Source: Anthopleura xanthogrammica (lineage: Eukaryota; Cnidaria; Anthozoa; Actiniaria; Actiniidae). Taken from it: a stretch of 64,000 nucleotides of DNA. The stretch is from the NCBI GenBank assembly GCA_964019055.1, contig OZ025220.1, positions 186,001 through 250,000 on the forward strand. Direction: 5' to 3'. The notes beneath the pieces are model-generated. The model did not search any database, was not told the DNA's origin, and saw only the letters and a program-made list of their open reading frames with translations. Shown piece by piece: positions 1 through 11,900 of this stretch. The translations under genes and the position numbers were made by a program. Positions within the stretch are counted from its first letter, which is position 1. Every line of letters starts with the position of its first letter.

Positions 1-48
1 TTCGTAGATTTTTAGTACATTTAACTACACTTTAAAGAAGACACCTAC

Positions 49-1824
49 CGCTTCCAGTAGTGTGGTCGCCAGTTGGTCCAGTACCACTTGATGGGGTGGT
101 TCCCTTTCTCTTTGTCCAGTTAAACTTGTCACTCTTGCTCTGAGTGAATCCACAGGTATCCCGTTCAAAATCACAAACAGGATCTAAACGATGAAATTAA
201 AAGGTTAGCTTGAGCGTAGTGTTTACCCATTTCAGGCCACGTGTCATTCTCTTAAGAATAAGATTCTTTGTTTGAGTTGTATCCATATTCTTGTGTCTTC
301 TCATGCGCAACCGTTAAGCAAAGAAATGATACTCTAGGGAATGACACGTGGTCTTTAGAATAAGAATTTTTGTTTGAGTTGTATCCATATTCATGTGTCT
401 TCTCATGCGCAACCGTTAAACAAAGAAATGATACTCTAGGGAATGACACGTGGTTTAGCAACGAAGCAACGAAGCAACGAAGCAACGAAGCAACGAAGCA
501 ACGAAGCAACGAAGCAACGAAGCAACGAAGCAACGAAGCAACGAAGCAACGAAGCAACGAAGCAACGAAGCAACGAAGCAACGAAGCAACGAAGCAACGA
601 AGCAACGATGTAGTAATAAGGTACTCGTAGTCATAAAAGGCAATAATTAGTAATAACAATGACTAGTAACTGTTCTAGTAGTAATAGTAGCTAGTTAATG
701 AAACTATACTAGCAGTTATAAATGGTAATCATAATACTAATTTATAATGGGAAATCAACAGCTCGGAAGTGTTCACACTTTGTCGTATACTAATGAAGCC
801 CATGGGACACTGGTTGTCATAGAGACGACCTTAGAAGGTAGTTCGTGTACTGAACCGTATCTCTAGATATAACATCAAATTGAAAATTTACCATTTATTA
901 ATAACTATATGTGTAATTATACTGTTTCTTTGATCGCTTAAGACGTTCATCTTGTTAGTCTCACTTATTTGCCAAGCATTGGAGAAATGAAGGTTCATAT
1001 TTCTAAATAATGGTCACCTCTGAAGAGTCTGTTCAAACTATCAAGGGAATCTGAGCATTTTCATATTCGTAAATTCACAAATTTTGTTGCAACAATTTTC
1101 GGGACAACTAAATGCGCAATTTTGGCAGAATTAAGAACGACTCTACAAATACGCAGTGTTAAATCTAGCACTTTTTTCCGTCACCCAGAGAAAGATTTGC
1201 TGTTAAAGTTGTTTAAATTGTGTCATTAGAATTGTCGAAATACGCGTTAGATACACTTTAAATTTGGCTTAAAACCATCAACCTTCTTTCTAATAAGAAA
1301 GCCAAATTAATCATGCATGGTACGTGGGACTCAAATGATCTAATGACTAATGATCTAGAATATCATATTCTAATAGAAATACACAGATATTCGGTTGTAA
1401 ACGCCCATTTACACTGGCGATTATTGCTGCAATTTTTTTCTGCAATTCCAGCGGCGATTTTTGAAAATGTAATATATTTTGTCTTATGTTTCTAAAAAGA
1501 TTTTTCCCCGGGTAATCTTGGTGTCCTGAATAAAACTTTACTGGTTAACTCTTACCATTTAATTTTTGACTATGACCAAAATCGTAGCCCAAATCGCATC
1601 TAAAATCGTCACAAAGACCGCAAGTGTAAACGGGCCTTAAGAAAATATCGAACAAAAAACACCAAATGCGAATACTGAAGATCTAAAAAAAGTTTTAAAA
1701 TGACTGTTTAAAGTTTCGGAATTAAATGCTCAAAAAAAATACTGTAAAATAAAATTTGTGACATACCATCAGAACCCGCAAAAGCAGTAGCCGCAACAAT
1801 CATCAGCAGGATAAAGGTCCTCAT
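49..1824 (-). CDS. MAM-domain secreted protein, 5' part only (runs off the left edge)
   Basis: Two exons are visible on the minus strand. Exon 1 (1824-1767) starts with ATG and encodes a signal peptide (MRTFILLMIVAATAFAGSD), ending in phase 1 before a GTATGT donor. Exon 2 (183-49) is entered in phase 1 after TTTAG and encodes the first MAM segment ([10 protein letters not shown], then [13 protein letters not shown]), ending in phase 1 at a GTAGGT donor. The gene continues beyond position 1, so its total length and any protease domain are unknown. Exon 2 and the following intron bases are almost identical to exon 9 and its intron in the divergent gene at 5937-17005, so the two are recent paralogs. 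A secreted MAM-containing protease is likely by analogy, but that part is inference. No other exon was seen between 184 and 1766. Confidence 0.75.
236..456. repeat. CACGTG palindromic repeat, two tandem cores
   Basis: Two copies of a core of about 105 bases (AAGAATAAGATTCTTTGTTT to GGGAATGACACGTGG) stand in tandem. This is the first locus of a family seen again at 14.7, 27.4, 31.3, 42.2, 45.1 and 49.4 kb. Full copies are bounded by arms reading GCGTAATGTTTTCCCATTTC, so it behaves like a short inverted-repeat transposon relic. Confidence 0.8.
457..607. repeat. (AACGAAGC)n octanucleotide array
   Basis: About 19 perfect 8-base units directly abut the end of the CACGTG repeat. The same octamer in the same orientation reappears at 34362-34507. 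Long open frames across it are artefacts of the repeat. Confidence 0.95.
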
Positions 1825-1862
1825 CTTGCATCTGAAGTTGAATGAAATCTCGTACGAAATCC

Positions 1863-1883
1863 TCTGTATTTAAGCCCCAAAAT
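1863..1883 (-). promoter_or_regulatory. candidate core promoter of the left MAM gene
   Basis: Reading on the minus strand, the block ATTTTGGGGCTTAAATACAG lies about 40-60 bases upstream of the ATG at 1824. Nearly the same block occurs at the same distance in front of the paralogous gene at 5937. The TTAAATA core could serve as a TATA element. This is inferred from conservation between paralogs only. Confidence 0.4.
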
Positions 1884-2170
1884 TGATATTTAATCCGGGC
1901 GATGCAAGCCGGTATGGCGATGTTAATGCTAATTAATTTAGCAATGTAATGTAATACTACATTCAGAACGTTCGCGGGCATTGTTTGAGTCCATCTGTTC
2001 TCTAGATGAGAAGAGTTACGTAACTGCCATTGTTCACATGATAGGGTTATGTAATCATATTTTCGTGCAACATTTTGGAGTTTTTCTTTAGATGTAAATT
2101 TAGTACTATAAGCTTCCAGTAAGTAATATGCTCTTAACCCTCTCCCCTAACACACACACACCAACCCCCC

Positions 2171-3040
2171 CTGATCTCATAATACTCGATTCCCATTGGC
2201 TGACGCTCGAATTGAATGTAATATGTGAAAAGAGTTTTACATTGCCTTCTGGTAGATGATTGAACAATATTGAAAGGATTAAGTCTAATCATTTGTATAT
2301 TTGATATCAGATCAGTAACAGATAGTATAGTTTAACATTTATATACACCTAATTTCAAAAACGTTAATTATCGAGTCATATAAAATTAGAAAAAAAGGGA
2401 TAAATTATTTTTTCAAAAAAAGATGTAATTATTTCACTGTTTTGAAGCCTGATAGACTGGTATTTTAGAGATTATCTTGTGGTACTAACCTACTTAAAGG
2501 GGCACTTGGATGAAAACGCCCCCATTTTCGAAAGTCCGAATAATTCAAATATTTGAGGATAATATTACTCAATTATGATCAGGAAAACCAGATTTGCGAA
2601 AATCTTAGCCTGGGAGCCACTTGCAGTTGAGAAATTTTGGTTCAAAAGGTAAAAGAACAATAGGGTTGAGTAAATGACGTCATTTATTCACAATTTAGAT
2701 GCTGAAAAAAGTAAACAATTTTTATCCACCACTTTTAACTGTGAAGAAAATATGTTGCTTGGATACTATTAGAGCCATATAGATAGGTTTAACCAAGTTT
2801 CAAGTCATTCCCAATTTTCATCGATTTTCGTCCAAGTGCCCCTTTAACGTTTTTGAAATTAGGTGTATATAAATGTTAAACGATACTATCTGTTACTGAT
2901 CTGATATCAAATATACAAATGGTTAGACTTAATCCCTTCAACATTGTTCAATCATCTACCAGAAGGCAATGTAAGACTCTTTTCACATATTATATTCAAA
3001 TCAAGCGTCACCCAATGGGAATCGAGTATTATGGGATCAG
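2171..3040. mobile_element. 870-bp element with inverted repeats of about 195 bp
   Basis: The left arm (2171-2368, starting CTGATCTCATAATACTCGAT) is matched in inverse by the right arm (2845-3040, ending ATCGAGTATTATGGGATCAG). The interior has no credible ORF. A second element sits inside it, so this is a nested insertion in the intergenic space between two divergent protease genes. Confidence 0.8.
2495..2847. mobile_element. TTAA-flanked MITE nested in the 870-bp element
   Basis: Both ends carry TTAA followed by an inverted AGGGGCACTTGGA terminus (TTAAAGGGGCACTTGGATG and CGTCCAAGTGCCCCTTTAA). A TTAA target is characteristic of piggyBac-type transposition. There is no transposase ORF. Confidence 0.65.
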
Positions 3041-3532
3041 ACTAAACAGAACTTTTGTGCTTTTATGTTTTCTGGCTAAAATACGAAAAATGACCTACCT
3101 AACTCAAAGTTCATGCTTCATATTCCAATCTAAAAACACAAAACACAAAACAATTTCAGTAGCTGCAGATTTCCTGATCATCTTATGTCCGGAGATCTTT
3201 GGGCGGAGGAATGGGGAGAGAACCAAATTCGACCTCACTACTCTCCCGCTTGGGAATTTTGTCACGTGTACAGAACCCACCACCAACCACCCCACAGGGC
3301 TAGTTTTGTTGTTGAAATTTTTTTTCGGCAAAGTTAGACATTTTTACCCTTTGCTGGTTATTTTTACTTAAACGAAACTGAGATAACTAGTGATAATCCA
3401 AGCTGTGAAGCTCTGTTTGAGAACGTTCGAATACAGTGCGACGCTTAATATATTCGAATTACGAGCTTATACGAGCCTTATTTAGTAACACAAGACTAGC
3501 CTGGGTGCATCTGCACAAATACCTCGGTAAAG

Positions 3533-3697
3533 AAGCGAAGCAAGGTGCGAAACAAGGGACGAAATTTGGATCGAAATAAAACGCAAAACATGAACCAAAA
3601 TAAGGTGCGAAAAAAGAAGCGAAAATGAATAAAAATATAGGGTACGAAACAAGATGCGAAACAGGGACAAAAATACGATGCAAGAAAAGGTGCGAAC
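3533..3697. repeat. degenerate short tandem repeat around GGTGCGAAACAA
   Basis: Irregular units of about 12-20 bases of the form RxTGCGAAACAAGG are strung together. It lies directly before the 57-base minisatellite. Confidence 0.6.
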
Positions 3698-3702
3698 ACT
3701 GA

Positions 3703-4147
3703 AACAACCTCTTGGCTGATCTAAGTCAGGGCATGGCTAACTCACAGATAGAACCCTGAAACAACCTCTGGGCTGATCTAAGTCAGGGCATGGCTAACTC
3801 ACAGATTGAACCCTGAAACAACCTCTGGGCTGATCTAAGTCAGGGCATGGCTAACTCACAGATAGAACCCTGAAACAACCTCTGGGCTGATCTAAGTCAG
3901 GGCATGGCTAACTCACAGATTGAACCCTGAAACAACCTCTGGGCTGATCTAAGTCAGGGCATGGTTAACTCACAGATTGAACCCTGCAACAACCTCTGGG
4001 CTGATCTACGTCAGGGCATGGCTAACTCACAGATAGAACCCTGAAACAACCACTGGGCTGATCTAAGTCAGGGCATGGCTAACTCACAGATAGAACCCTG
4101 AAACAACCTCTGGGCTGATCTAAGTCAGGGCATGGCTAACTCACAGA
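3703..4147. repeat. minisatellite of about 57 bp, about 8 units
   Basis: Each unit contains CTCTGGGCTGATCTAAGTCA and GGGCATGGCTAACTCACAGA. The unit equals the 3' end of the local tRNA-derived SINE in reverse orientation (compare 28190-28260). Related arrays lie at 12.9, 23.9, 33.2, 47.8 and 50.6 kb. Confidence 0.9.
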
Positions 4148-4547
4148 CGGAATTGAAATTTAGCGTGGTAGGTTTGTGTAGGGAAGAGAACCTGGAGAAA
4201 AATAAAACTCTGTAATCAAGGGATCTCTTGTGTAATGACTGATTATGGTATAATTAAGAGCATGTCGTATCAGGGGAATTGCAGTATAAAGTCACGAGAA
4301 AGCGAGTGCAATAATGTTAACTATACTCGTGGTATCATAGTTAAAGGAGTGGAATGGTTTGGAAACCTATTGTTCCAGGGTTTTGTTCGACTTTTTCCAT
4401 TGTCATATGACGTTGACCGTGTAGAGAGAAGGCGGGAAAAATGCAGCGTTTGTTCATAATAACTCAGGGAATATAGAAATTTTTTTTCTGCTCAAAAATA
4501 TTCTAGAATTGGTGGTATTAATTAATCAATCATATATGATAGAGATT

Positions 4548-4740
4548 GTATGGATAAAAAGTTAAATTTTACGCCGTAAAAAATAAGAGAGATCACTTAC
4601 TGACGTTTCGGACGCTAGTCCTTCGTCGGAGTAAAAGAAAAATTTTAAAAATTTTACTCTGACGAAGGACTAGCGTCCGAAACGTCAGTAAATGATCTCT
4701 CTTATTTTTTACGGTGTAAAATTTAACTTTTTATCCATAC
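4548..4740. mobile_element. near-perfect 193-bp palindrome (foldback MITE)
   Basis: Arms of about 85-90 bases run from GTATGGATAAAAAGTTAAAT to the inverse at 4721-4740. The central arm motif is GACGAAGGACTAGCGTCCGA, and a short loop (about 4635-4655) separates the arms. It should extrude as a stable hairpin. Confidence 0.85.
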
Positions 4741-5880
4741 TGTTTCATTAGAAACACCGACGCAGCCCACACTAGCTTACCGCTAGTTATCATCTCTTTA
4801 TGATAGAGATTATTTGTTTATTGAAAAGGAAATCACCCTTTTAAACGTTTCTTACTTATCATCTAGTAATTTAACTGTATCTGCGCAGAATCATTTATCC
4901 TCTTCTTTGTAATCTTAGAATGAAAATTTATACGCTTTCACAATGTTCGTACATGAAATCAGTAGGGAAACTTACTAGTATTTTCAGCCATACTTGTTTT
5001 GGTTCATTGTGCACGGTCAATATCACTAGATGGTACGCTTCAACATCGCTCGCCAAAAAAAACCTAGAAGAATAGGTTTCCAAACCATTCTACTTCATAA
5101 TTATGGTGGAATAGATCTTTGATTAATTAAACTTGACCTTCCTTTGCAATACTGAAGTTTCATTTGTTTTTTTCTTTCTTTTCAAAACAACCTGAACATA
5201 CAAAACTATAAGTTCTCTTACTTTCATGGTTCCTACTCAAACAATAACCAACCAGTCACCGTTGCAGCAGTTTCCCTAGTGGAATTCAAATATATTGTCC
5301 CACAAACAAATACACAATATCTGTTTTAAAGAATACTACAAAGATTACGAGGCAACTTTATCTTATTTTCACAGGACAGTAAACAATTGAAACAATTCTT
5401 AACCAGTTTTCCGGGCTCAAAGTTTTAAATTCTGAGATATTCCAGCTAATTTGTTGAGCCTTTGGGACGTAGCAAGGTAAGTAAGGGGTGTCGGGTCCAA
5501 GAATACTGGTAATTGATTGTCAATAAAAGATATAACCTTTTCAAAAAGTTCAATTAAATGTATACAAATACTTTCTATGATATTGATTCAGGCTACACAC
5601 AAATGATTAGTTCTAAATAAACTTCATATAATGCTTTTAATAATCTTGAACTGTGGTTTCCAATCTTTATTTATTCAGCTTCCAGGAGGTAATTTCAGAT
5701 ATTATGTTCGTTTAAGCCAATCGAAAACGCGCATTTTGGTGTTTGGGGGGAGTAATTCGACTCCGCGTAAAGGGGGGGATGAATCAAAAACCTTGTTATC
5801 GACTTAATTTATATAGTCCTACAGTGCTTAAGGGTGTACAGCACCATACCGGTCGGCCTCCCCCGGTTTTTATGTAAACA
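4741..5880. other. intergenic sequence without recognised features
   Basis: No open frame with family motifs, splice structure or clear repeat was recognised here. The stretch is AT-rich and forms the distal upstream region of the gene starting at 5937. Confidence 0.5.
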
Positions 5881-5898
5881 TTTTGGGCTTAAATACTG
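5881..5898 (+). promoter_or_regulatory. candidate core promoter of the astacin-MAM-trypsin gene
   Basis: TTTTGGGCTTAAATACTG lies about 40-56 bases upstream of the ATG at 5937. It matches the block upstream of the divergent paralog (1863-1883, minus). The TTAAATA core is a plausible TATA element. Confidence 0.45.
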
Positions 5899-5936
5899 AA
5901 GTTCCGCTACCAGTTTTCACAATCAACTTCACGAAG

Positions 5937-8900
5937 ATGAGGACATTTATAATATTGTCGCTGTTCGCTGCTGCTGTTTTAGCAGGCTTTGAAGGTATGT
6001 TTTCAATTTTACATCAGTTATACATTTTGTTTCTAAATCGAAAGAAATTCTTAAACGTTTTAAGAAAAATTAAAAAATGTAGAAGTTTAGAAATATTTTA
6101 AATCGAGAAATATTTTTAGGGTCAGATTCTCAAAATTCTTCGAACTCGATAGTTGCTAGTTTCTCGTTGGAATTTTTTTATTTTTTTTTTTCACTGCGCC
6201 AGTCAAAAATACATTAGGTACCAACTGATTAGTTTTGATTGACGGCAGCGAAAAAAAAAATCACAACAAGCAGTCGATATTTTGAAAAGAGCTGCACGCT
6301 TTCTTTAGCGCCAAATTCTTGACGAAACTTCGGAGTAGAAACCTGTGAATGACGTCACAAAACCAAAAACGAAACTAGTATGAAGCAAAACAATAGACAA
6401 TGGATAATTCAATTCAATTCAATCAATCTTTATTATATATTTATAATGGAGGTTTTTACACCGAGGTGAACCCAAATTCTTTCAATAAAAATTTCGAAAC
6501 TGATAATTGTAAATATTCCAATTGTTAGAAAACCGAGAAATCGAAGATCCTGACCTGTTTGAAGGAGATATCAAACTAACTGAAGATCAACGAACAGAAC
6601 TGGATACAAGAGGAGAAAGAGCTTCTATCAATTCCAGACTATGGCCTAACGCAGAGATTGTATACGATGTCGAAGCATCCATTGGTGAGTAGGTGTTTTG
6701 TAATATATACAATATGAGTGGCCGTGTTGTATCGAGCCGAAGGCGAGTGATTGTATATCTGATACAACACGGACACGAATATTGTATATTACTTATAAAA
6801 CGTCTAGGTGTATACATTCATGTTCTACTAAAATTTTAAAGATAAAATTGAATTTGGCTGAGAAAATTGGAGTTAAAGTTTATGCAAATCAGGACGATTT
6901 TGTATCAGATATACAACCTCCTCCACGGACAATGACTTCTATTGTGTTTTCCTCATTAATTATTCATGAGTTTTATAATATAATAGAAAGAACACTACGT
7001 TCCACTTAATTGATTGCATGGTTGATGATGATATTGATACACCGGTTAAGTAATGTTCACTGAACGAGCAGGAGTGTTGTACAAGGTTTAAGGTGACTGA
7101 CTATTTCATACAGAATTTGAAGTTGACTCCAAAAATGAAAAGAAAAATGGGGTGTCCCGAGCTCGTTTTCAAGATAATGAATTTTGAATATTACATTCTT
7201 GACAAATTTAGTTTTTGAAAAAACAATGGCGTAAACCAAGTTTTGTACAAAAAAAAAAAAAAACAACAAAAAAAAAAAAATAAATAAAAAAAAACAAAAA
7301 TCATAATTCGGAAGCTAAAAAAGTTATGGAAGTAATTTTCTCAGGACATCTACTTTAAATAATATTTTCGAAGACGTTTTAGAAATCAGCTCAGAATTAT
7401 GCATTTTGTTGGCTTAATGAACCTAAAATCGTTCGTAAATGATGACAACAAAAGCGCACAGAACGCTTTTTCTATAAGTTCTAATAAATACGTTTTTTAC
7501 AGTAAAAATGTCTCAAAAGATTGTGTTTTATCTGTTGTTTTCGGAATTTTGAAGAAAAATATAGAGTCCCGTGCAAAACTTTAGAGTTTTGCCCTGTTAA
7601 AGTTCAAAACGTGTATGGTTCTTCAATAACATTTTGATGGTTATAATGCGGTTTTGAACGGTTTTCATGCGCGCGCATAACGTTCAATAATCAGTCACGT
7701 AGCCGAGTGGTTTTAGAGCTAATAAAACATTTTTTAAGAGTTTATTGAACAGCTTCAAAACTAATGAATAATTCACAATATGTATGAAATCTTTAACAAA
7801 GATCTCATTTATTTGAATTATTTATATAAAGAAGACTTTATCGGGTATAAAGGTCCATGCACGTGATGGGCGCTCCAATAGGATCAAAGGCTTATGAATT
7901 ATTTATTTTTTGAGTGTAAATATTAACAAACTGATGGTCTCTTGGTCGATATAGCATTTTGATCTCTTTTTTCCTTTCCCCAGCTAACGAACCTCGAGCT
8001 ATGGCGAGGCTGAACGAAGCCATCGCTGAGTATCACCAGAAGACATGTATTCGCTTTAAGAAGAGAACAAACGAGGCTGCTTATGTCTCTGTTTTCAAAG
8101 GAAGCGGGTAAGATTTGCAGATAACAAACAAAAATAAGCAAAGTACGGGTAATGATTGCACTTCTCTGTGTCTCCTTCAACCTGTGTGGTCGTGTGTGCA
8201 TGGCAATCAATGGAAGGGTGGCGTAGTGACCTTTTACCTCTGGGGTCTCAGATTCGATTCCTCGACTTAGCATCACATGTGAGTAGAATCTGTTAGGTCT
8301 CTTCCTTGATTTGAGGGTTTTTCTTCGTATTCTCCGTTTTTCCACCCCCTCCCCAAATTAACATAACATTTAGCACGCTAAATTCAAATCTGTAAGTTAG
8401 CCTGCCCTGACTTAGATCAGCCGCAGAGGTTTTTCAGGGTTCGATAAAAAATTAGAGGCTTTTTGAATTTTTTTTCTGGGTTCGATCCTAGCACCGCCCA
8501 TCACATATGACTGTTTGTTTTACTGCGGTTGCTCAACGGTCAGTTGAACCAGGGAGGTGGTTGAACAAAGCAGTTATAATTAAAGTTCAATATCGTTGTT
8601 TACCTTTGGGTTGTTTGCTAACAGATGTTGGTCATACGTTGGTCGTACTGGACGCAAGCAACAGTTGTCCCTGGCTGGGGGTTGTTGGCACAAAGGAATC
8701 GTCATACACGAGTTTGGTAAGTCCATGGTAAATTCCAACTCGCAACTACCAAGTTCGCAGAATATCGAAATTCGCAATAAAGGTTAAATTCATCCAGAGG
8801 CACTTTTCAAAGCACAATGACATAAACGATTTCCACATATCTTATTCTTGATCATGTGCTCAATTTATGAAAGTACCTTTCTTTCTTTTAAAGTTTAGTT

Positions 8901-11900
8901 TAGTTAAATCGGAATAACTTTAGTATATATAGGGATGGCCAGCAAATACAGCGAGAGGCTCATTGCCTGTATACATTTATAATCGATCCTCCAACGTTTT
9001 TTCTTCAATTTTTTTACTTCAATTCGGAAACTAATACTATGTCTTGATTCTTGAACATTTCTTCAGGTCATGCTCTTGGTTTCTTCCATGAACAGTCTCG
9101 TCCAGATCGTGATAACTACGTGGTAATCAAGTTTGAAAACATCCAGTCAGGTAAGACCTCTACAAAGTTTGTCAAATAGATGTAGTGATCTAACTTCCTC
9201 AAACATTTATGTACAACTGCGGGGTATTGCAGAAACTGCTACCCAATGCTAGGTTGCTATGGTAATTGAAAATACAGCCAATCAAAATGCAGGAAAGCCG
9301 TCAAAGCCGTCGTACCACTTGCGACTTGTGTTTTCTGGTCTACGACTCACTCGCCTGAAGGCTTGTGTAGACTAGAAAATACGTGTCTCATGGGATATTT
9401 CATAGTATACCACTCAAAACCATTGTATAACTAGTATATACTGGGCTCGTGTGCCGACTAGAAAATACATGTGTCTCGTGGGATATTCTATGGTATACCA
9501 CTCAAAACCATAATTGTATAACTAGTATATACTGGGCTCGTGTGCAGAATAGAAAATACATGTGTCTCGTGGGATATTCTATGGTATACCACTCAAAACC
9601 ATAATTGTATAACTAGTATGTACTGGGCTCGTGTGCAGAATAGAAAATACATGTGTCTCGTGGGATATTCTATGGTATACCACTCAAAACCATAATTGTA
9701 TAACTAGTATATACTGGGCTCGTGTGCAGAATAGAAAATACATGTGTCTCGTGGGATATTCCATGGTATACCACTCAAAACCATTGTATAACTAGTATAC
9801 ATACATACATATTTATCAGAGGTTTTCTGTTTGTGATACTAAAGGCAGAGAAGGGAACTTCAAGAAGCACTCTTCAGGCATCAACTCCCAGGGTACCACA
9901 TACGATTATGGTAGCGTAATGCATTATGGGTCAAGAGCGTTCTCCAAGAATGGACAGCCGACAATTGTATCCAAGAAACAAGGGGTGATTACATTTGAAC
10001 CATAATCGAGAACTTTTCAAATTGTTAACGACTTTTCTAAGTTGAGTTTGGCATATCAAAATATCCCTAACCCATGTCTTATACTTTGACGTCTTCACCC
10101 CAATGTTTCCAAGGCAACCAGGGTACCCGTGAGAATGCTTTTTTCTATATATATTTTAAAATATTGATATCAACGCAAGTTCAAACTTAAATGTGTTTTA
10201 ATTGTTTAAGGTAACTCTTGGACAAAGACGTGGTTTAAGTGCTATTGACACCCTTCAGCTTAACAGATTGTACAAATGTGGAAATGGTGAGGATTCCAAA
10301 AAATATATATTCATTTTTGGTGCACTAATGGATTGATTGGTAATTAATGTATTACTAATTTATTGGTAATAATTTTTCCTTGCAGTTCCCACGCCAACTC
10401 CACCAGTGACGTCAACACCAGGAGGAGGTTCGTAAAGCTAATAATAGATATTTTAGTATATCCAGCTTGAAGAATAAATAATGTGTTTTTTGGATATTCA
10501 GCTTTCTCCTGTGATTTTGAACGGGATACCTGTGGATTCACTCAGAGCACAAGTGACAAGTTTGACTGGACAAAGAGAAAGGGAACCACCCCATCAGGTG
10601 GTACTGGACCAACTGGTGACCACACTACTGGAAGCGGTAGGTCTTTTCTTTAAAGTGCAGTCAAATGTACTAAAAATCTACGAATATTCTACAAATGTAG
10701 ATTATTGAGTCGGTTCTATCTTGAAGAAGGCCAGTGTTTGGGAGGCGTTGCTCCGAAAATTTAGGTTACATTTTAGGGACCACTCTTGACTTAACTTCTT
10801 ATATTACAATTACATGGGGGAGGAGTCAGGAGATTTAGAGAGGGATCATATGGTTTTTAAGTGCACTACCGCTACGCCACCACTAGATTTCCAAATCATA
10901 CTTCAGACCTCTTGTGTTTTGCAGATCAATAATCACCTTGATAAAACTTGCTCCCAATATTTGAGGTTACAATTCTGCTTATAATATCACAGGTTACTAC
11001 ATGTACATTGAAACATCTTCTCCAAGAGTCAAGGGTGATAATGCTGTTCTTGAGAAACAAGTGACTCTCACTGGTAATGACTGCCTCAAGTTCTTCTATC
11101 AGATGATTGGAGGTTCGGTTGGTACTCTGAACGTGTATGTTGGCAACGCCAAGGTGTTTACCAAGTCTGGTAGTCAAGGACAACCATGGAAGGCAGCTGA
11201 AGTACGATTGGCTCAACGTGGAACACAAAAGGTAAGGCCTTTTCGTACTTTGAGTGTTTTATAAGAATATTTAAGTCTGTTCTGAGAACGGAAGCGATTG
11301 AATGAGTCTCTGTGCTCTAAGAGACTAAAGCTACATGGTTCAATGTGACATCGAATATATAGAACTCATTACCAATAACAACCTTAGAGATGAGAGGCGA
11401 GTGACCAAAAACAAAGAATCATGCAAAAAAAAAAAAAAAAAAAAAAAAAAAAGAAAAAATATCAAGATTAATGATTTGTTAATGTCCTATAAGACCCCTT
11501 GCACGTGACATCAAGACAGCTCGATCCTTGAAAATTGAAAACTATTGTTTTGTCCTCTAAATTGCGCTGCATTCCGACGTGCTGCAAGGGATCTATATGG
11601 TACTGTTGCATGTTGCTTAGCAAGCTTGAAATGTCAGCGCAGCAGAAAATATCCCCCAAAAACGCGTAAACAGACAAAGTTTGGTAGAAAAGTTCCATAT
11701 TGACCTTTCGCTAAGTACATGTATTCAAATCGCCCACAGTGCCGATTGTTGGGCTTGATGAGCAACATGCAACAAACAACATACTACAAAACCTTCGCAT
11801 TGATAAAGTTTGACAACCGATTTGAATGTCTTCCTACATGCATTCATATTGTCCACGGTGTTGATTGTTGGGCTTGATGAGCAACATGCAACAAACAACA

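Noticed and set aside
2919..3371. 150-codon ORF
   Set aside because: It runs through the arm of an inverted-repeat element into unrelated sequence and shows no family motif.
3703..4147. CRISPR-like array of regular repeats
   Set aside because: The units are contiguous without variable spacers, the genome is eukaryotic, and the unit is the tail of a SINE.
9722..9919. ORF crossing the intron-5 minisatellite
   Set aside because: It overlaps astacin exon 6 in the wrong frame; the true frame carries the Met-turn motif.
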